Below are positions 50,006-59,669 of a stretch of DNA of 64,000 nt, in pieces. The translations under genes and the position numbers were made by a program. Source of the DNA: Fibrobacter sp. (GTDB taxonomy: Bacteria; Fibrobacterota; Fibrobacteria; Fibrobacterales; Fibrobacteraceae); assembly GCA_024398815.1 (NCBI GenBank), contig JAKSIL010000003.1, positions 1 through 64,000 of the forward strand, read 5' to 3'. The notes below the pieces were generated by a model. That model was not told the origin of the DNA. It worked only from the letters and a program-made list of their open reading frames with translations, and made no database searches. Position 1 is the stretch's first letter, and the number at the start of each line of letters is the position of its first letter.

Positions 50006-51928
50006 ATGCGAAATATCTTGAAGTCGGCTAAGGTTTTAGCCGCAGTTGCTGTCGCAACGACAACTTTCTCCTTTGCGGGCCCAGGCATGGCCGATGGCGG
50101 CGCAAAGTTCCTCGGAAACATTACGACGGGAGGTCAGGTCCGTAGCGATTTCGGTCAATACTGGAACCAGATTACCGCCGAAAACGAATGCAAGTGGGGT
50201 TCCATCAACACTGCAGAAAACCAGTACAACTGGAGCGGTTGCGACCGCGCCTACAACTGGGCCAAGCAGAATGGAGGCCATTTCAAGTTCCATGCCCTCG
50301 TGTGGGGCTCCCAGTACCCCAACTGGATTACGAGCCTTTCCGCAGAGCGTACCAAGGAAGTGATTGAAAAGTGGATGAAGGCCGTTGCCGACCACTACAA
50401 TCCCATGGGCGGCATCGAAATGATCGACGTGGTGAACGAGGCCATCTGCACGGGTGGCAACAACTACCACTCCGGCTATACCAAGACGAAAATCATCGAG
50501 GCTCTTGGCGGCCATAACGGCAAGTACACGTTCGTGGCCGAGGCATTCAAGATGGCTCGCAAGTATTTCCCCAATTCCATCTTGATTTATAACGACTACA
50601 ACACAATTCAATGGAACATCGACCAGGGTATCGACCTTATCAAGCAAATCAAGGCCCAGGGCGCTCCTGTGGACGCCTATGGTCAGCAGTCCCATGACGT
50701 GACGAACCTCGGCAAGAGCCAGTTTGAGTCGGCATTGAAAAAGATTCACGACGCCGTGCAGATTCCGCTCATCATTTCTGAATACGATATCGAACAGATT
50801 GACGACCAGAAACAGAAAAACGACTATGCCAACCAGATTCCGTTCCTGTGGGAAACCGAATGGATTGCGGGCATTACTCTGTGGGGCTACATTTATGGTC
50901 AGACTTGGCTGAACTGCAACGGACAGGCCAACGGCTGCTCCGGCCTCATCAAAAACGGCCAGGATCGTCCGGCCATGACATGGCTCAAGCAGTATTTCAA
51001 GGAAAACCTGGCCAAGGGCAAGAATACAACGGGCATTGGCGGCGGTGAACCGGCCGAACCGCCTCCGGAGCCGACTCCGTACAAGGATACCAAGGCTTCT
51101 GTCCCGGGTAAAATCGAAATGGAAAATTACGATGTCGGTGGCAGCATGAGCGGCTTCAGCGACAGTGATTACGACAATCGTGGCGATGCGAACGTACGCG
51201 CCGACGAAGGCGTGGACTTGGTCAAGGGCGGTTCTGGCGTTGCCGTGGGCTATACCGCTACGGGCGAATGGCTCCACTTCACCATCGACGTGAAAACTGC
51301 CGGTGACTACTTTATCTATGCCAACGTCTCCAGTGGAGCCGAAAATTCCGGCTTCCAGCTGCAATTGGATGGCAAGGATGCCGGAAGTGCTGTCACCGTG
51401 CCGAAGACTGGCGAAGACTGGAGCGTTTACAAGCTTGTCGAGGCGGGCAAGGTCACGTTGACCGCAGGCACGCATAAATTGAAGGTCTTGATTACGGGCG
51501 ACAACTGCAATATCGACTACTTGCAGCTCTCTGCCGAAGAAATCAAGGAAGAAAGCGCAGGCAATCAGCAGGCCGCAAATGACACTGGTGCAACCACTGG
51601 CGACAATGGCAATCAGCAGGCCGCAAACGACACTGGTGCAACCACTGGCGACAACGGCAATCAGCAGGCTGCCGACAACAATGGTCAGGCGCAGATTGAC
51701 GATGGCGGCAACACCTTCATCGGAGCATCCATCAAGTACGACACGAACGCTCTTCAGGACTACTACGTGTTCGACCAGCAGGGCGTACGCATGGGTATCC
51801 TGAGCGCTTACGGCTTCGATGCCGCCGCCCAGATTCTGAGGACGTCCTCTACCGTGAAGAATTCCGGCGTATACTACCTGCGCAACCGTTACACCGGCAA
51901 GATGCAGGCTGTGCGCGTGGCCCGCTAA
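50006..51928 (+). CDS. GH10 endo-xylanase with CBM6 and FPm-1 (first of three)
   Basis: A 640-residue secreted beta-1,4-xylanase. Signal peptide about 1-30; GH10 barrel about 32-345 with acid/base E145 (MIDVVNEA) and nucleophile E259 (LIISEYD); CBM6 about 368-515; an Asn/Gln/Thr/Gly linker about 520-575 containing a tandem repeat; FPm-1 about 580-640 (YYVFDQQGVRMG). The ATG at 50006 has AAGGA seven bases upstream, the same leader as the other two GH10 genes; the frame open from 49982 is not needed. Three tandem GH10 genes match the xyn10 cluster reported for F. succinogenes S85. Confidence 0.94.
   Translation: MRNILKSAKVLAAVAVATTTFSFAGPGMADGGAKFLGNITTGGQVRSDFGQYWNQITAENECKWGSINTAENQYNWSGCDRAYNWAKQNGGHFKFHALVWGSQYPNWITSLSAERTKEVIEKWMKAVADHYNPMGGIEMIDVVNEAICTGGNNYHSGYTKTKIIEALGGHNGKYTFVAEAFKMARKYFPNSILIYNDYNTIQWNIDQGIDLIKQIKAQGAPVDAYGQQSHDVTNLGKSQFESALKKIHDAVQIPLIISEYDIEQIDDQKQKNDYANQIPFLWETEWIAGITLWGYIYGQTWLNCNGQANGCSGLIKNGQDRPAMTWLKQYFKENLAKGKNTTGIGGGEPAEPPPEPTPYKDTKASVPGKIEMENYDVGGSMSGFSDSDYDNRGDANVRADEGVDLVKGGSGVAVGYTATGEWLHFTIDVKTAGDYFIYANVSSGAENSGFQLQLDGKDAGSAVTVPKTGEDWSVYKLVEAGKVTLTAGTHKLKVLITGDNCNIDYLQLSAEEIKEESAGNQQAANDTGATTGDNGNQQAANDTGATTGDNGNQQAADNNGQAQIDDGGNTFIGASIKYDTNALQDYYVFDQQGVRMGILSAYGFDAAAQILRTSSTVKNSGVYYLRNRYTGKMQAVRVAR
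51563..51675 (+). repeat. 48-bp tandem repeat encoding the GH10 linker
   Basis: Two full units (51563-51610, 51611-51658) encode NQQAANDTGATTGDNG. They differ at two bases and are followed by a partial third unit. Copy number probably varies between strains. Confidence 0.85.
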
Positions 51929-52060
51929 AATTTCTGAAATTTCGGTCAGAAACAGCATTTACCCTCGGGAATGTTCGAGGGTAATACCAAAAAACCAGGA
52001 GTTTTCCCCAAAAGTGGCGTTTTTTGCATAAAAACGGCATTTTTGGGGTTTTTCTTTCCA

Positions 52061-52126
52061 TTGACAATCTGTCAATGAAAGTTTCAAATTTTAGTGAATT
52101 TTGCTGAGTTTTTGGGGATATTTTTA
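52061..52126 (+). promoter_or_regulatory. Regulon operator q and TAnnTT box
   Basis: Perfect half sites TTGAC-AATCT-GTCAA at 52061-52075, then TGAAA. TATTTTTATG box at 52119 (offset 58), 61 bases before the second GH10 start. Confidence 0.8.
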
Positions 52127-52179
52127 TGTTAGTGTATAATGGGATGTTGAAAATTTTTTCAACAGGAAAGGATGTGGAT

Positions 52180-54081
52180 ATGAAAAAAACACAATCTTTG
52201 GCTTCAAAGGCCATCGCAGTTGCCCTTGCGGCATCTTCCTTGAGCTTTGCGGGACCCGGCCTTGCCGACGGTTTTGCGAAGTTCGTCGGTAACATCACAA
52301 CACGCGGCCAGGTTCGTTCTGATTTCGGTCAATACTGGAACCAGATTACGGCTGAAAACGAATGTAAGTGGGCGTCCATTGAAGGCTCCCGCGGCAATCG
52401 TAACTTCAGCGGATGTAAGGCTGCCTACAACTGGGCTGTGCAAAATGAAGGACACTTCAAGTTCCACGCTCTCGTGTGGGGCTCCCAGTATCCGAACTGG
52501 CTGAACGGCCTTAGCGTCGATGATACCAAGAAAGCCATTACCGACTGGTTCGATGCTGTAAAAAAGGAATTCCCCGAACTCGAAATGATTGACGTCGTGA
52601 ACGAAGCTATTCGTGGCGGCAATGGTTATCACTCCGGTTATGGTAACGGCAACAATATCATCGGAGCCTTGGGTGGCGACAACAATGGCGACTACAATTT
52701 CGTCGTGACGGCCTTCAAGATGGCCCGCGAACGTTGGCCGGATGCCATCTTGATTTACAATGACTACAACACCGTGCAGTGGGACAAGGATGGCGGCATC
52801 AACCTCATCAATACCATCAAGAAGAACGGCGCTCCGGTCGATGCCTACGGCTTGCAGGCCCATGACATGACGACCCAGGGCGGTGGTGCTGGCGGTACCG
52901 GCGGTGGTGGTAACTGCTTGAACATCAATACCCTCAAGAGCACCATTGAAGAAATCTGGAGCAAGACGCAGATGCCGATGTTCATTTCTGAATACGACAT
53001 CGGTATCGCCGATGATAATACTCAGAAGAAGTGCTATGAAGAACAGATTTCCTATTTCATGGAAAACGAGCACATTGCGGGTATCACCATTTGGGGCTAC
53101 ATCAATGGCGCGACTTGGCTTGACAACTCTGGCATTATCAACGATGGCAGAGGCGACCGTGCCGCTATGAAGTGGCTGAAGGAATACTTCGGCAACGAAA
53201 GCAACAAGGCGAAGAGCCAGAACACCACAGGTCTTGCCGGCGGTACTGCCGTCGATCCGGAACCGCAGCTTCCGTTCAAGGGTACTCCTCATGCCATCCC
53301 GGGTAAAATCGAAATCGAAGACTTCGACATTCCGGGCAAGGGCAAGAACGAAGACGGTAGCTACAATACTTCGTTTGCCGATAACGATTCGGACAACAAT
53401 GGTGACAGCGATTACCGCAGCGATACCGGCGTTGACCTGTACAAAAAGGCTACTGGCATTGCCGCCGGCTACAACGCCGATGGCGACTGGCTGGAATACA
53501 CCGTTGATATTGCCAAGGCTGGCGATTACACCGTGTACGTCTCCGCTGCAACACCTTCTGCCGGCCCGAACTTCACGCTCACTCTGGACCCGGGCACCAA
53601 GGATGAAAAGGTTATCGCCGATGCCGTCGAAGTGCTTCCGTCCAGTTCTGGCGATAGCGAGGACTACGATGACTTCCAGAAGGTCTCCGCCAAGGTCACT
53701 CTCCCCGCAGGTCAGCATATCCTTCGCTTCATTGTGACCAAGGGTTACTTTGACGTGGACTACATGACATTCGTCGAAGGCGACGGCGCCGATCCGGAAC
53801 CGATTGGTGGCAATGCTTCTAGCACGGTCGATCCGGCTAATCCGACCGATCCGAACGGCACGACTGCCCTCCCGACGGCTGTCAAGTTCAACCAGAATGG
53901 TCTCAAGCACTTCTTGGTGTTCGACCAGCAGGGTGTCCGCGTGGGTACGCCTTTGAGCGCCTACGACGCCGACAATGCCGCAAGAATTCTCTTGAATTCC
54001 TCCGCTGTGAAGAATTCCGGCGTGTACTACTTGCGTGACCGTGACACCGGTGCCATGAAGGCAGTTCGCGTGGTCCGCTAA
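52180..54081 (+). CDS. GH10 endo-xylanase with CBM6 and FPm-1 (second of three)
   Basis: A 633-residue secreted xylanase. Signal peptide about 1-29; GH10 about 31-350 with acid/base E142 (IDVVNEAIR) and nucleophile E271 (FISEYDIG); a Gly-rich insertion TQGGGAGGTGGGGN near 230-243 is absent from the other two; CBM6 about 375-535; short linker; FPm-1 about 570-633. The start is set by AAAGGATGTGGAT immediately upstream. Regulated by operator q. Confidence 0.94.
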   Translation: MKKTQSLASKAIAVALAASSLSFAGPGLADGFAKFVGNITTRGQVRSDFGQYWNQITAENECKWASIEGSRGNRNFSGCKAAYNWAVQNEGHFKFHALVWGSQYPNWLNGLSVDDTKKAITDWFDAVKKEFPELEMIDVVNEAIRGGNGYHSGYGNGNNIIGALGGDNNGDYNFVVTAFKMARERWPDAILIYNDYNTVQWDKDGGINLINTIKKNGAPVDAYGLQAHDMTTQGGGAGGTGGGGNCLNINTLKSTIEEIWSKTQMPMFISEYDIGIADDNTQKKCYEEQISYFMENEHIAGITIWGYINGATWLDNSGIINDGRGDRAAMKWLKEYFGNESNKAKSQNTTGLAGGTAVDPEPQLPFKGTPHAIPGKIEIEDFDIPGKGKNEDGSYNTSFADNDSDNNGDSDYRSDTGVDLYKKATGIAAGYNADGDWLEYTVDIAKAGDYTVYVSAATPSAGPNFTLTLDPGTKDEKVIADAVEVLPSSSGDSEDYDDFQKVSAKVTLPAGQHILRFIVTKGYFDVDYMTFVEGDGADPEPIGGNASSTVDPANPTDPNGTTALPTAVKFNQNGLKHFLVFDQQGVRVGTPLSAYDADNAARILLNSSAVKNSGVYYLRDRDTGAMKAVRVVR

Positions 54082-54112
54082 TTCGGTCGGGCATTTAAAA
54101 CATCACACTTTT

Positions 54113-54138
54113 CCCCGGAGCGATCCGGGGATTTTTTT
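54113..54138 (+). terminator. Terminator after the second GH10 gene
   Basis: CCCCGGA-GCGA-TCCGGGG hairpin then seven T. Confidence 0.92.
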
Positions 54139-54189
54139 ATGACGCCGTTCTTTGCAAAAACGGTGTCTTTTTTGCATGTGTGCGGTTCG

Positions 54190-54255
54190 TTGACATTATG
54201 TCTATAGAATAAATTTGCATGCTCGGGATAAATTGAGAACCTGAAAATAGATTAG
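54190..54255 (+). promoter_or_regulatory. Regulon operator r and TAnnTT box
   Basis: TTGAC-ATTAT-GTCTA at 54190-54204, then TAGAA. TAGATTAGCT box at 54248 (offset 58), 55 bases before the third GH10 start. Confidence 0.72.
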
Positions 54256-54302
54256 CTATGTCCCGTAACGGGATGTGTATGGTTCAAACAAGGATGTTGG
54301 AT

Positions 54303-56162
54303 ATGGAAAAGTCATTTTCCAGAGTCGCCAAGGCTGTTGCTGTGGCAACGTTGGCTGTGTCTTCCCTTTCGCTTGCCGCTCCCTTCGCAGAAGGTGGTGC
54401 CAAGTTTATCGGTAACATTACAACTCGCGGCCAGGTGCAGAGCGATTTTGGTACCTACTGGAACCAGATTACCGCTGAAAACGAGTGCAAGTGGGCTTCC
54501 ATCGAAGGTTCCCGCGGCAATTTCAATTTCAACGGTTGCGATGCCTGCTACAACTGGGCCAAGAAGAATGGCGGGCATTTCAAGTTCCACGCGCTTGTGT
54601 GGGGCTCCCAGTACCCGAACTGGTTGAACGGCCTTAGCGCCGATGAAACCAAGAAGGCCATCACGACTTGGTTTGACCGTGTGGCGAAGCAGTACCCCGA
54701 CCTCGAAATGATTGACGTCGTGAACGAAGCTATCAAGAGCGGCGGAAGCTACCATTCCGGCTACGGCAAGAACAACAACATCATCCCGGCTCTCGGCGGC
54801 GATAACGGCAACTACGAATTTGTGGCGACCGCTTTCAAGATGGCCCGTGAACGTTGGCCGAAGGCAATCCTCATCTATAACGACTACAATACGTTCCAGT
54901 GGCAAATCAACGAAGGCATTGACCTCGTGAACAAGCTCGTGAAGCAGGGCGCCCCGGTGGACGCTTACGGCCAGCAGGCTCACGACCTCACCGACATGAA
55001 CGAAAGCAACTTCAAGAGCGCTCTGAACAAGATCCAGACGAGCGTGAAGAATGCGAAGGGCGAACCGATGCCGCTGTTCATTACCGAATACGATATCGGT
55101 ACCGACAACGACAACCAACAGAAGCAGCGCTACTCCGAACAGATTCCCGCCTTCTGGGAATCCCCGCAGGTCGCTGGCATTACGCTTTGGGGCTATGTCT
55201 ATGGCGCAACCTGGACTACGAACGGTAACTCCGGCATCATCAAGAACGGAAGTGACCGTCCGGCCATGAAGTGGATGAAGGAATACTTCGGCAACCCGAG
55301 CAATGTCGCGAAGGGCAAGAATACCACGGGTCTTATCGGCGGCGAAGGCTATGAACCTCCCGAGCCGGTTCCGCAGGAACCGTTCAAGGGCACGGCTCTC
55401 GCCATCCCCGGCAAGATTGAAGTCGAAGACTACGACAAGAACGGTGTCGGCGAAGGCAATACGTCTTACAGTGATGACTACACGAACGATGGCGGCTCCA
55501 AGTACCGTGATGGTGACGGCGTCGATCTGTATGACGAAGGCACCGGAGTCGTGCTTGGCATGACCAAGACGGGCGAATGGCTCGAATACACCGTCGAAGT
55601 CGCGAAGGACGCCGAATACACCATCGTGACAAGCGGTGCCGCGGGTGGCACGAGCGCTGCCATCAAGTACTACATCGACGACAAGGCCGTCACCGACGAA
55701 ATCAAGATTGACCAGACCGCCGACAACAAGTGGGATGTCTACAAGGACTTCTCCGCGAAGACCACGAAGATTACCGCCGGCAAGCATGTGCTCAAGCTCG
55801 AAATCACGGGCGACTACGCTAACGTCGACTACTTCACCTTCGTCGAGGGCGATGTCGCTTCGACGGGTGGCAACGGCGGCAATACTGCCCAGGCTGGCGA
55901 CAACGGCGGCGATTCCCAGATCGGTGGTAACGGTGAAGAACCTCCTGCAGCGATTGGCGCCGGATTCAAGTACGATCCGAACGCTCTCCAGGACTACTAC
56001 GTGTTCGACCAGCAGGGCGTGCGCCTCGGTGTTTTGAGTGCCTACGGCTTCGAAGCCGCAACCGAAATTCTCCAGAGTTCCTCCGCTGTGAAGAAATCCG
56101 GCGTGTACTACCTGCGCAATCGCTTTACCGGCGCCATGCAGTCTGTGCGCGTGGTCCGCTAA
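54303..56162 (+). CDS. GH10 endo-xylanase with CBM6 and FPm-1 (third of three)
   Basis: A 619-residue secreted xylanase. Signal peptide about 1-28; GH10 about 30-345 with acid/base E142 (IDVVNEAIK) and nucleophile E262 (FITEYDIG); CBM6 about 362-515; Gly/Asn-rich linker; FPm-1 about 558-619. The start codon follows AAGGATGTTGGAT. A longer in-frame start at 54258 overlaps the leader and is not needed. Operator r is the last copy in the window and marks the right edge of the regulon here. Confidence 0.94.
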   Translation: MEKSFSRVAKAVAVATLAVSSLSLAAPFAEGGAKFIGNITTRGQVQSDFGTYWNQITAENECKWASIEGSRGNFNFNGCDACYNWAKKNGGHFKFHALVWGSQYPNWLNGLSADETKKAITTWFDRVAKQYPDLEMIDVVNEAIKSGGSYHSGYGKNNNIIPALGGDNGNYEFVATAFKMARERWPKAILIYNDYNTFQWQINEGIDLVNKLVKQGAPVDAYGQQAHDLTDMNESNFKSALNKIQTSVKNAKGEPMPLFITEYDIGTDNDNQQKQRYSEQIPAFWESPQVAGITLWGYVYGATWTTNGNSGIIKNGSDRPAMKWMKEYFGNPSNVAKGKNTTGLIGGEGYEPPEPVPQEPFKGTALAIPGKIEVEDYDKNGVGEGNTSYSDDYTNDGGSKYRDGDGVDLYDEGTGVVLGMTKTGEWLEYTVEVAKDAEYTIVTSGAAGGTSAAIKYYIDDKAVTDEIKIDQTADNKWDVYKDFSAKTTKITAGKHVLKLEITGDYANVDYFTFVEGDVASTGGNGGNTAQAGDNGGDSQIGGNGEEPPAAIGAGFKYDPNALQDYYVFDQQGVRLGVLSAYGFEAATEILQSSSAVKKSGVYYLRNRFTGAMQSVRVVR

Positions 56163-56205
56163 AAATTCCTAAATCCGGCGTTTTTCCTAGAGAAAAACTG
56201 CCTCT

Positions 56206-56232
56206 AAGGCTCCCGATTCGGGGGCCTTTTTT
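56206..56232 (+). terminator. Terminator after the third GH10 gene
   Basis: AAGGCTCCCG/CGGGGGCCTT stem then T residues. Confidence 0.9.
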
Positions 56233-56301
56233 GCGTTTTGTGGCGTTTTTTCCTCAAAAAAGCCTGTTTCCAAAAAATATGGAAAATGTTTGAAAAATCT
56301 A

Positions 56302-56330
56302 TTGACTTTCATTGTATTTTTGCTTATATT
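56302..56330 (+). promoter_or_regulatory. Sigma-70-like promoter of the right TIGR02147 gene
   Basis: TTGACT (56302-56307), 17-base spacer, TATATT (56325-56330). Unlike the left copy there is no regulon palindrome. Transcription would begin around 56337, at or just before the first ATG. Confidence 0.65.
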
Positions 56331-56337
56331 TATTGAT

Positions 56338-57216
56338 ATGGCAAGTGTTTCCAAAATAAGTGTATATATGTATTTCGACTATGTCGAGTACTTGCGCGAT
56401 GTCTTGGCAAACCTCCAGGCCGAAAATGGCGCCTCCTTGCGCAGCATCCAGAACGACCTGGATGTCAAGGGTTCCGCCTTCTTTTCTCGAATTCTTGACG
56501 GCAGCCGCCCGCTCTCTCTGGCGAACGCCGAGACTTTGGCTCGTTCCTTCTCCCTGGGGAAGTCCGAGTCCGAGTATTTTATGAACATGGTCCGCTTCGG
56601 CAACGAAAAGAATGTCGACAAGCGCGACTTGCTTTTGAAAAAACTGCTTTCCGCCCGCAGTGAAAATGTGGAATACGCCCTCAAGGATTCCGCCTTGAAG
56701 TTCTTCGGAAAGTGGTATATCCCGGTTATTCGCGATCTGTTGCCGCTTTTACCCCGTGGTGGCGACACTTGCGATGTGGCCAAGAAGATTGGCCGCATGA
56801 TGGTACCCGCGCTAAAGGGTTCTCAGGTGCAGGGTGCCATCGACTATTTGATTCAGAACGGCTTTGTCCGCATAGACGAAGATGGCTGCTACAAGGTTTC
56901 CGACCCGGTGATTTCGACGCCGCCTCGCGTCCGTAGCACTTTCTTGCGTAAATACCATCTGAAGAATCTTGAAATCGACCGCGATGTCTTTGACGAACTT
57001 TCTAGCGACGATCGTAGTCTGAGTTCGGTGACATGCAGCATGTCGAAGGAAACTTTTGAAAAGGTCCGTCTTGAAATCCAGCAGTTCCGCCAGAAGATTC
57101 TGGCCATGGCTCAAGAAGACCGCAATCCCGACCGCGTGTGCCATCTGGGAATCCAGTTCATGCCGCGTGCGGTTGTCAAAAATTCCCATAACGGAGGTGA
57201 AAATGAAGTTGCTTAA
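56338..57216 (+). CDS. TIGR02147-family putative transcriptional regulator (right copy)
   Basis: A protein of 292 residues from the ATG at 56338, or 282 from the ATG at 56368, which aligns better with the left copy's N-terminus. The N-terminal region (YFDYVEYLRDVLANLQ then SIQNDLDVKGSAFFSRILDG) looks like a helix-turn-helix. The middle and C-terminal parts follow the family pattern, ending AQEDRNPDRVCHLGIQFMP, parallel to the left copy. Its 3' end overlaps the lipoprotein gene by 14 bases. A regulatory role is inferred from the family and the helix-turn-helix-like start. Confidence 0.75.
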   Translation: MASVSKISVYMYFDYVEYLRDVLANLQAENGASLRSIQNDLDVKGSAFFSRILDGSRPLSLANAETLARSFSLGKSESEYFMNMVRFGNEKNVDKRDLLLKKLLSARSENVEYALKDSALKFFGKWYIPVIRDLLPLLPRGGDTCDVAKKIGRMMVPALKGSQVQGAIDYLIQNGFVRIDEDGCYKVSDPVISTPPRVRSTFLRKYHLKNLEIDRDVFDELSSDDRSLSSVTCSMSKETFEKVRLEIQQFRQKILAMAQEDRNPDRVCHLGIQFMPRAVVKNSHNGGENEVA

Positions 57217-58408
57217 CAGCAATATTTTTGCTTCCGCGGTCATGATGTTTGATCTTTTGCTCGTGGTGCTTTTCCTTGGCGCCTGCAGTGGTGGCGATTC
57301 CGTGGCGAATGGCACCGGCAGCGACGCTGGCGAGGCAGAACTTGCCAACAGCATCGTGGTGACGAGTCCTTCGGGGGCTCCCTTGGCTCGTGGCATGGCT
57401 CGCCTTTGGGGCATGAATGAAGATTCTATGGAATTGGAATGGAGCGATACGCTGGACAACGATGGCCGGCTCAAATTCGCTTCTTCGTTAAGCGGCCAGC
57501 ACTTGCTGGAATCCCGCTCTGGAGACTCTCTTTCGGTGATGCGCTGGGTTGACTTTGGCAAACAACCGTCGCAAACACTAGCCGCTGCAGCCAGCGTGTC
57601 ACTGAAAGGCGTTATTACGAATCGTGGCGTTGCCGTTGCCGGGGCGACTGTTACCATTCTCGACAAGTCGGTGAAAACCGCTGCAGATGGCTCGTTTGCC
57701 TTTGATGCGCTTCCCGAAGGTGTTCACTACGCATTCGTCGAAGGCGATTTCGGCAAGTTCTCGTATCAGATGCAGACCGGTCTCGAAAATGCCGGTACTA
57801 CGAACAACATAGATATCGCCGACAGCATCTTTACCGTAGTCGAAGACTTTGAAAAGTGGTCCAGCCGTCAAACCATGCTGGGCAAGAGCTTCGGCGAAGG
57901 ATGGTGGTTTATCTGTACGGATTCGCTGCAGGGCGGCAAGAGCAGCAGCCCGAACATTGCAAGCAAGGATATCCTGGTTACGGGTGCCGAGGCGAAAAAC
58001 GGCAGCAGCCTGCACATCAAGTTTACCATCGACCCCGACTTTGAAGGCGGCTACGGTGTGGCAGGCTTCTCCATCGGCGGCGACTTCGATAGGAGCGAAA
58101 CGCCGGCGTTCTACGACTTGCGCAAGACAACAGCAATCTCGTTCGATGCGAAGGGCGAGGGCGAAATGTTCTTGCAGATTACAAGGCGCAGCGACAAGGG
58201 CGAACGCGAATACCACGCTACGAAGGGAATGTCTCTCGGCAGCGAATGGACGCACTTCACCTTTACCGCGAAGGACTTTGGAACCGAGTTTACCGCAGTG
58301 AACTCCCTCAATTTTGTCGTGAACAAGGACGCCGAAATCTACCTCGACAACATTCGCTTCGATGGAATTTCGCCCTCCATGTGGCCGAGCCTCGGAATGG
58401 ACTTTTAA
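57203..58408 (+). CDS. Lipoprotein with carboxypeptidase-regulatory-like and CBM-like domains (right copy)
   Basis: A 401-residue predicted lipoprotein (lipobox FLGAC, Cys near residue 24). Residues about 38-125 form a beta domain; about 130-185 is CarboxypepD_reg-like (GVITNRGVAVAGATVTILDKS); about 210-395 is a jelly roll of CBM11 type (VVEDFEKWSSRQ ending AEIYLDNIRFDG). GGAGG precedes the ATG. Domain order and gene pairing repeat the left pair at 10.3-12.4 kb, although sequence identity is low. Confidence 0.8.
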   Translation: MKLLNSNIFASAVMMFDLLLVVLFLGACSGGDSVANGTGSDAGEAELANSIVVTSPSGAPLARGMARLWGMNEDSMELEWSDTLDNDGRLKFASSLSGQHLLESRSGDSLSVMRWVDFGKQPSQTLAAAASVSLKGVITNRGVAVAGATVTILDKSVKTAADGSFAFDALPEGVHYAFVEGDFGKFSYQMQTGLENAGTTNNIDIADSIFTVVEDFEKWSSRQTMLGKSFGEGWWFICTDSLQGGKSSSPNIASKDILVTGAEAKNGSSLHIKFTIDPDFEGGYGVAGFSIGGDFDRSETPAFYDLRKTTAISFDAKGEGEMFLQITRRSDKGEREYHATKGMSLGSEWTHFTFTAKDFGTEFTAVNSLNFVVNKDAEIYLDNIRFDGISPSMWPSLGMDF

Positions 58409-58431
58409 AATACCTCTCCTAACATCCTAAG

Positions 58432-58469
58432 CGCCCCGGATTAACAGTCCGGGGCGTTTTATTTTTTTT
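58432..58469 (+). terminator. Terminator of the right TIGR02147-lipoprotein operon
   Basis: CGCCCCGGA/TCCGGGGCG 9-bp stem with a TTAACAG loop, then a T-rich tail. Confidence 0.92.
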
Positions 58470-58484
58470 AGATTTGTTTTGAAT

Positions 58485-59669
58485 ATGGAAAATCCGGCCC
58501 CCAAGAAACCTTCCAAGGCAAACTACTTCCCGGCAATCGACGGTCTCCGTCTTTTGGCGAGCGTCAACATCGTGATGCTCCATCTGGGCAGTTCCAATGC
58601 ACTTCAGTACATGGCGGGTTGCGCATGGCTCATGCCTATCTTCAAGGCTCCGGCCTTTGCTGCGGGCATCTTCTACGTTTTTGCGGGATTCCTCTTTGCG
58701 AGCAAGTTCAGCGACCCCGAGCGCCGCATCCCGGTGATTCCCTTCATGTTCGCCCGTATAGCAAAGCTATACCGGCTCCACTTCTTCATGACGCTCCTCA
58801 TGTTCGTGGTGCTCATCTTCAAGTTCAGCGGCTACAGCCACCTCCCTGCCTTTGGCGAGCTCGGCGACTGTGCCGCGAAGGGGCTTGCGAATATGTGGCG
58901 CCCCTGGTGGAGCCTCTTGATGCACCTCACGCTCACTTGGTCCATCGCTCCGGACCTCGGCATGAAACTCAACGAACCCAGCTGGTCGCTCACCAGTTTC
59001 TTCCTGTGCTATGCCATTACGCCCTGGTTCAGCCGTTGGCTCTTCAAGCAGAACCGTCGCATGCTCTGGTTCCTCTTTGGCGGCGTGTTTATTCCGGGAA
59101 TCGTCTGGGCTACAATTTTTGGCCTCACGGGCAACCTCTGGTTCGATGGCTACACGCAGAAGTACACGTTCTTCCACATGTTCGCGCCTGTCCGCGTATT
59201 TGAGTACATTTTCGGCATGGTCATCTTCCGCCTGTACACCGAGGGCGTGTTCGACTATCTCAAGAAGGACTACGTGTCGGGCGTTGTCCAGGCGCTTTTG
59301 CTTGCCGCCCTCTACGGAAGCCTTTTCCTCATGGGCCCGAACCTGAATCCGGGCGTCAACTATTTCCTCCATCACAGTTTGCCTGTGTTCATCTACGGTC
59401 TTTTCGTACTGAGTCTTTTGAGTGGCAAAGGATTCATGGCTCGCTTTTTCTGCATAGGCCTTGTGCGCCACGTGGGCCGTGCGAGTTTCTACCCGTACCT
59501 CATCCACCTGCCGCTAATTTCCATCGCCTGGGGAATCTGCAATTTGAACTGCCCCAAGAACACCATTCTCTTCTTGCTGTTCGTCTATACGGTGAGCACG
59601 TTGTACATGGAATTCAAGGTGTGGAATAAAAAGCGCAAAAAAGCAAAAGCCAATGCAAAAGTTCAATAA
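58485..59669 (+). CDS. Membrane acyltransferase (acyltransferase-3 family)
   Basis: A 394-residue polytopic membrane protein. The N-terminal motif FPAIDGLRLLASVNIVMLHLG is the acyltransferase-3 signature with the catalytic His in the first membrane helix. About ten hydrophobic segments follow, as in O-acetyltransferases that modify surface polysaccharides. The acceptor is unknown. TAGATTTG at 58469 is only 16 bases before the ATG, so the mRNA would be nearly leaderless; no ribosome site is visible. Its 3' end overlaps the next gene by 17 bases. Confidence 0.85.
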   Translation: MENPAPKKPSKANYFPAIDGLRLLASVNIVMLHLGSSNALQYMAGCAWLMPIFKAPAFAAGIFYVFAGFLFASKFSDPERRIPVIPFMFARIAKLYRLHFFMTLLMFVVLIFKFSGYSHLPAFGELGDCAAKGLANMWRPWWSLLMHLTLTWSIAPDLGMKLNEPSWSLTSFFLCYAITPWFSRWLFKQNRRMLWFLFGGVFIPGIVWATIFGLTGNLWFDGYTQKYTFFHMFAPVRVFEYIFGMVIFRLYTEGVFDYLKKDYVSGVVQALLLAALYGSLFLMGPNLNPGVNYFLHHSLPVFIYGLFVLSLLSGKGFMARFFCIGLVRHVGRASFYPYLIHLPLISIAWGICNLNCPKNTILFLLFVYTVSTLYMEFKVWNKKRKKAKANAKVQ

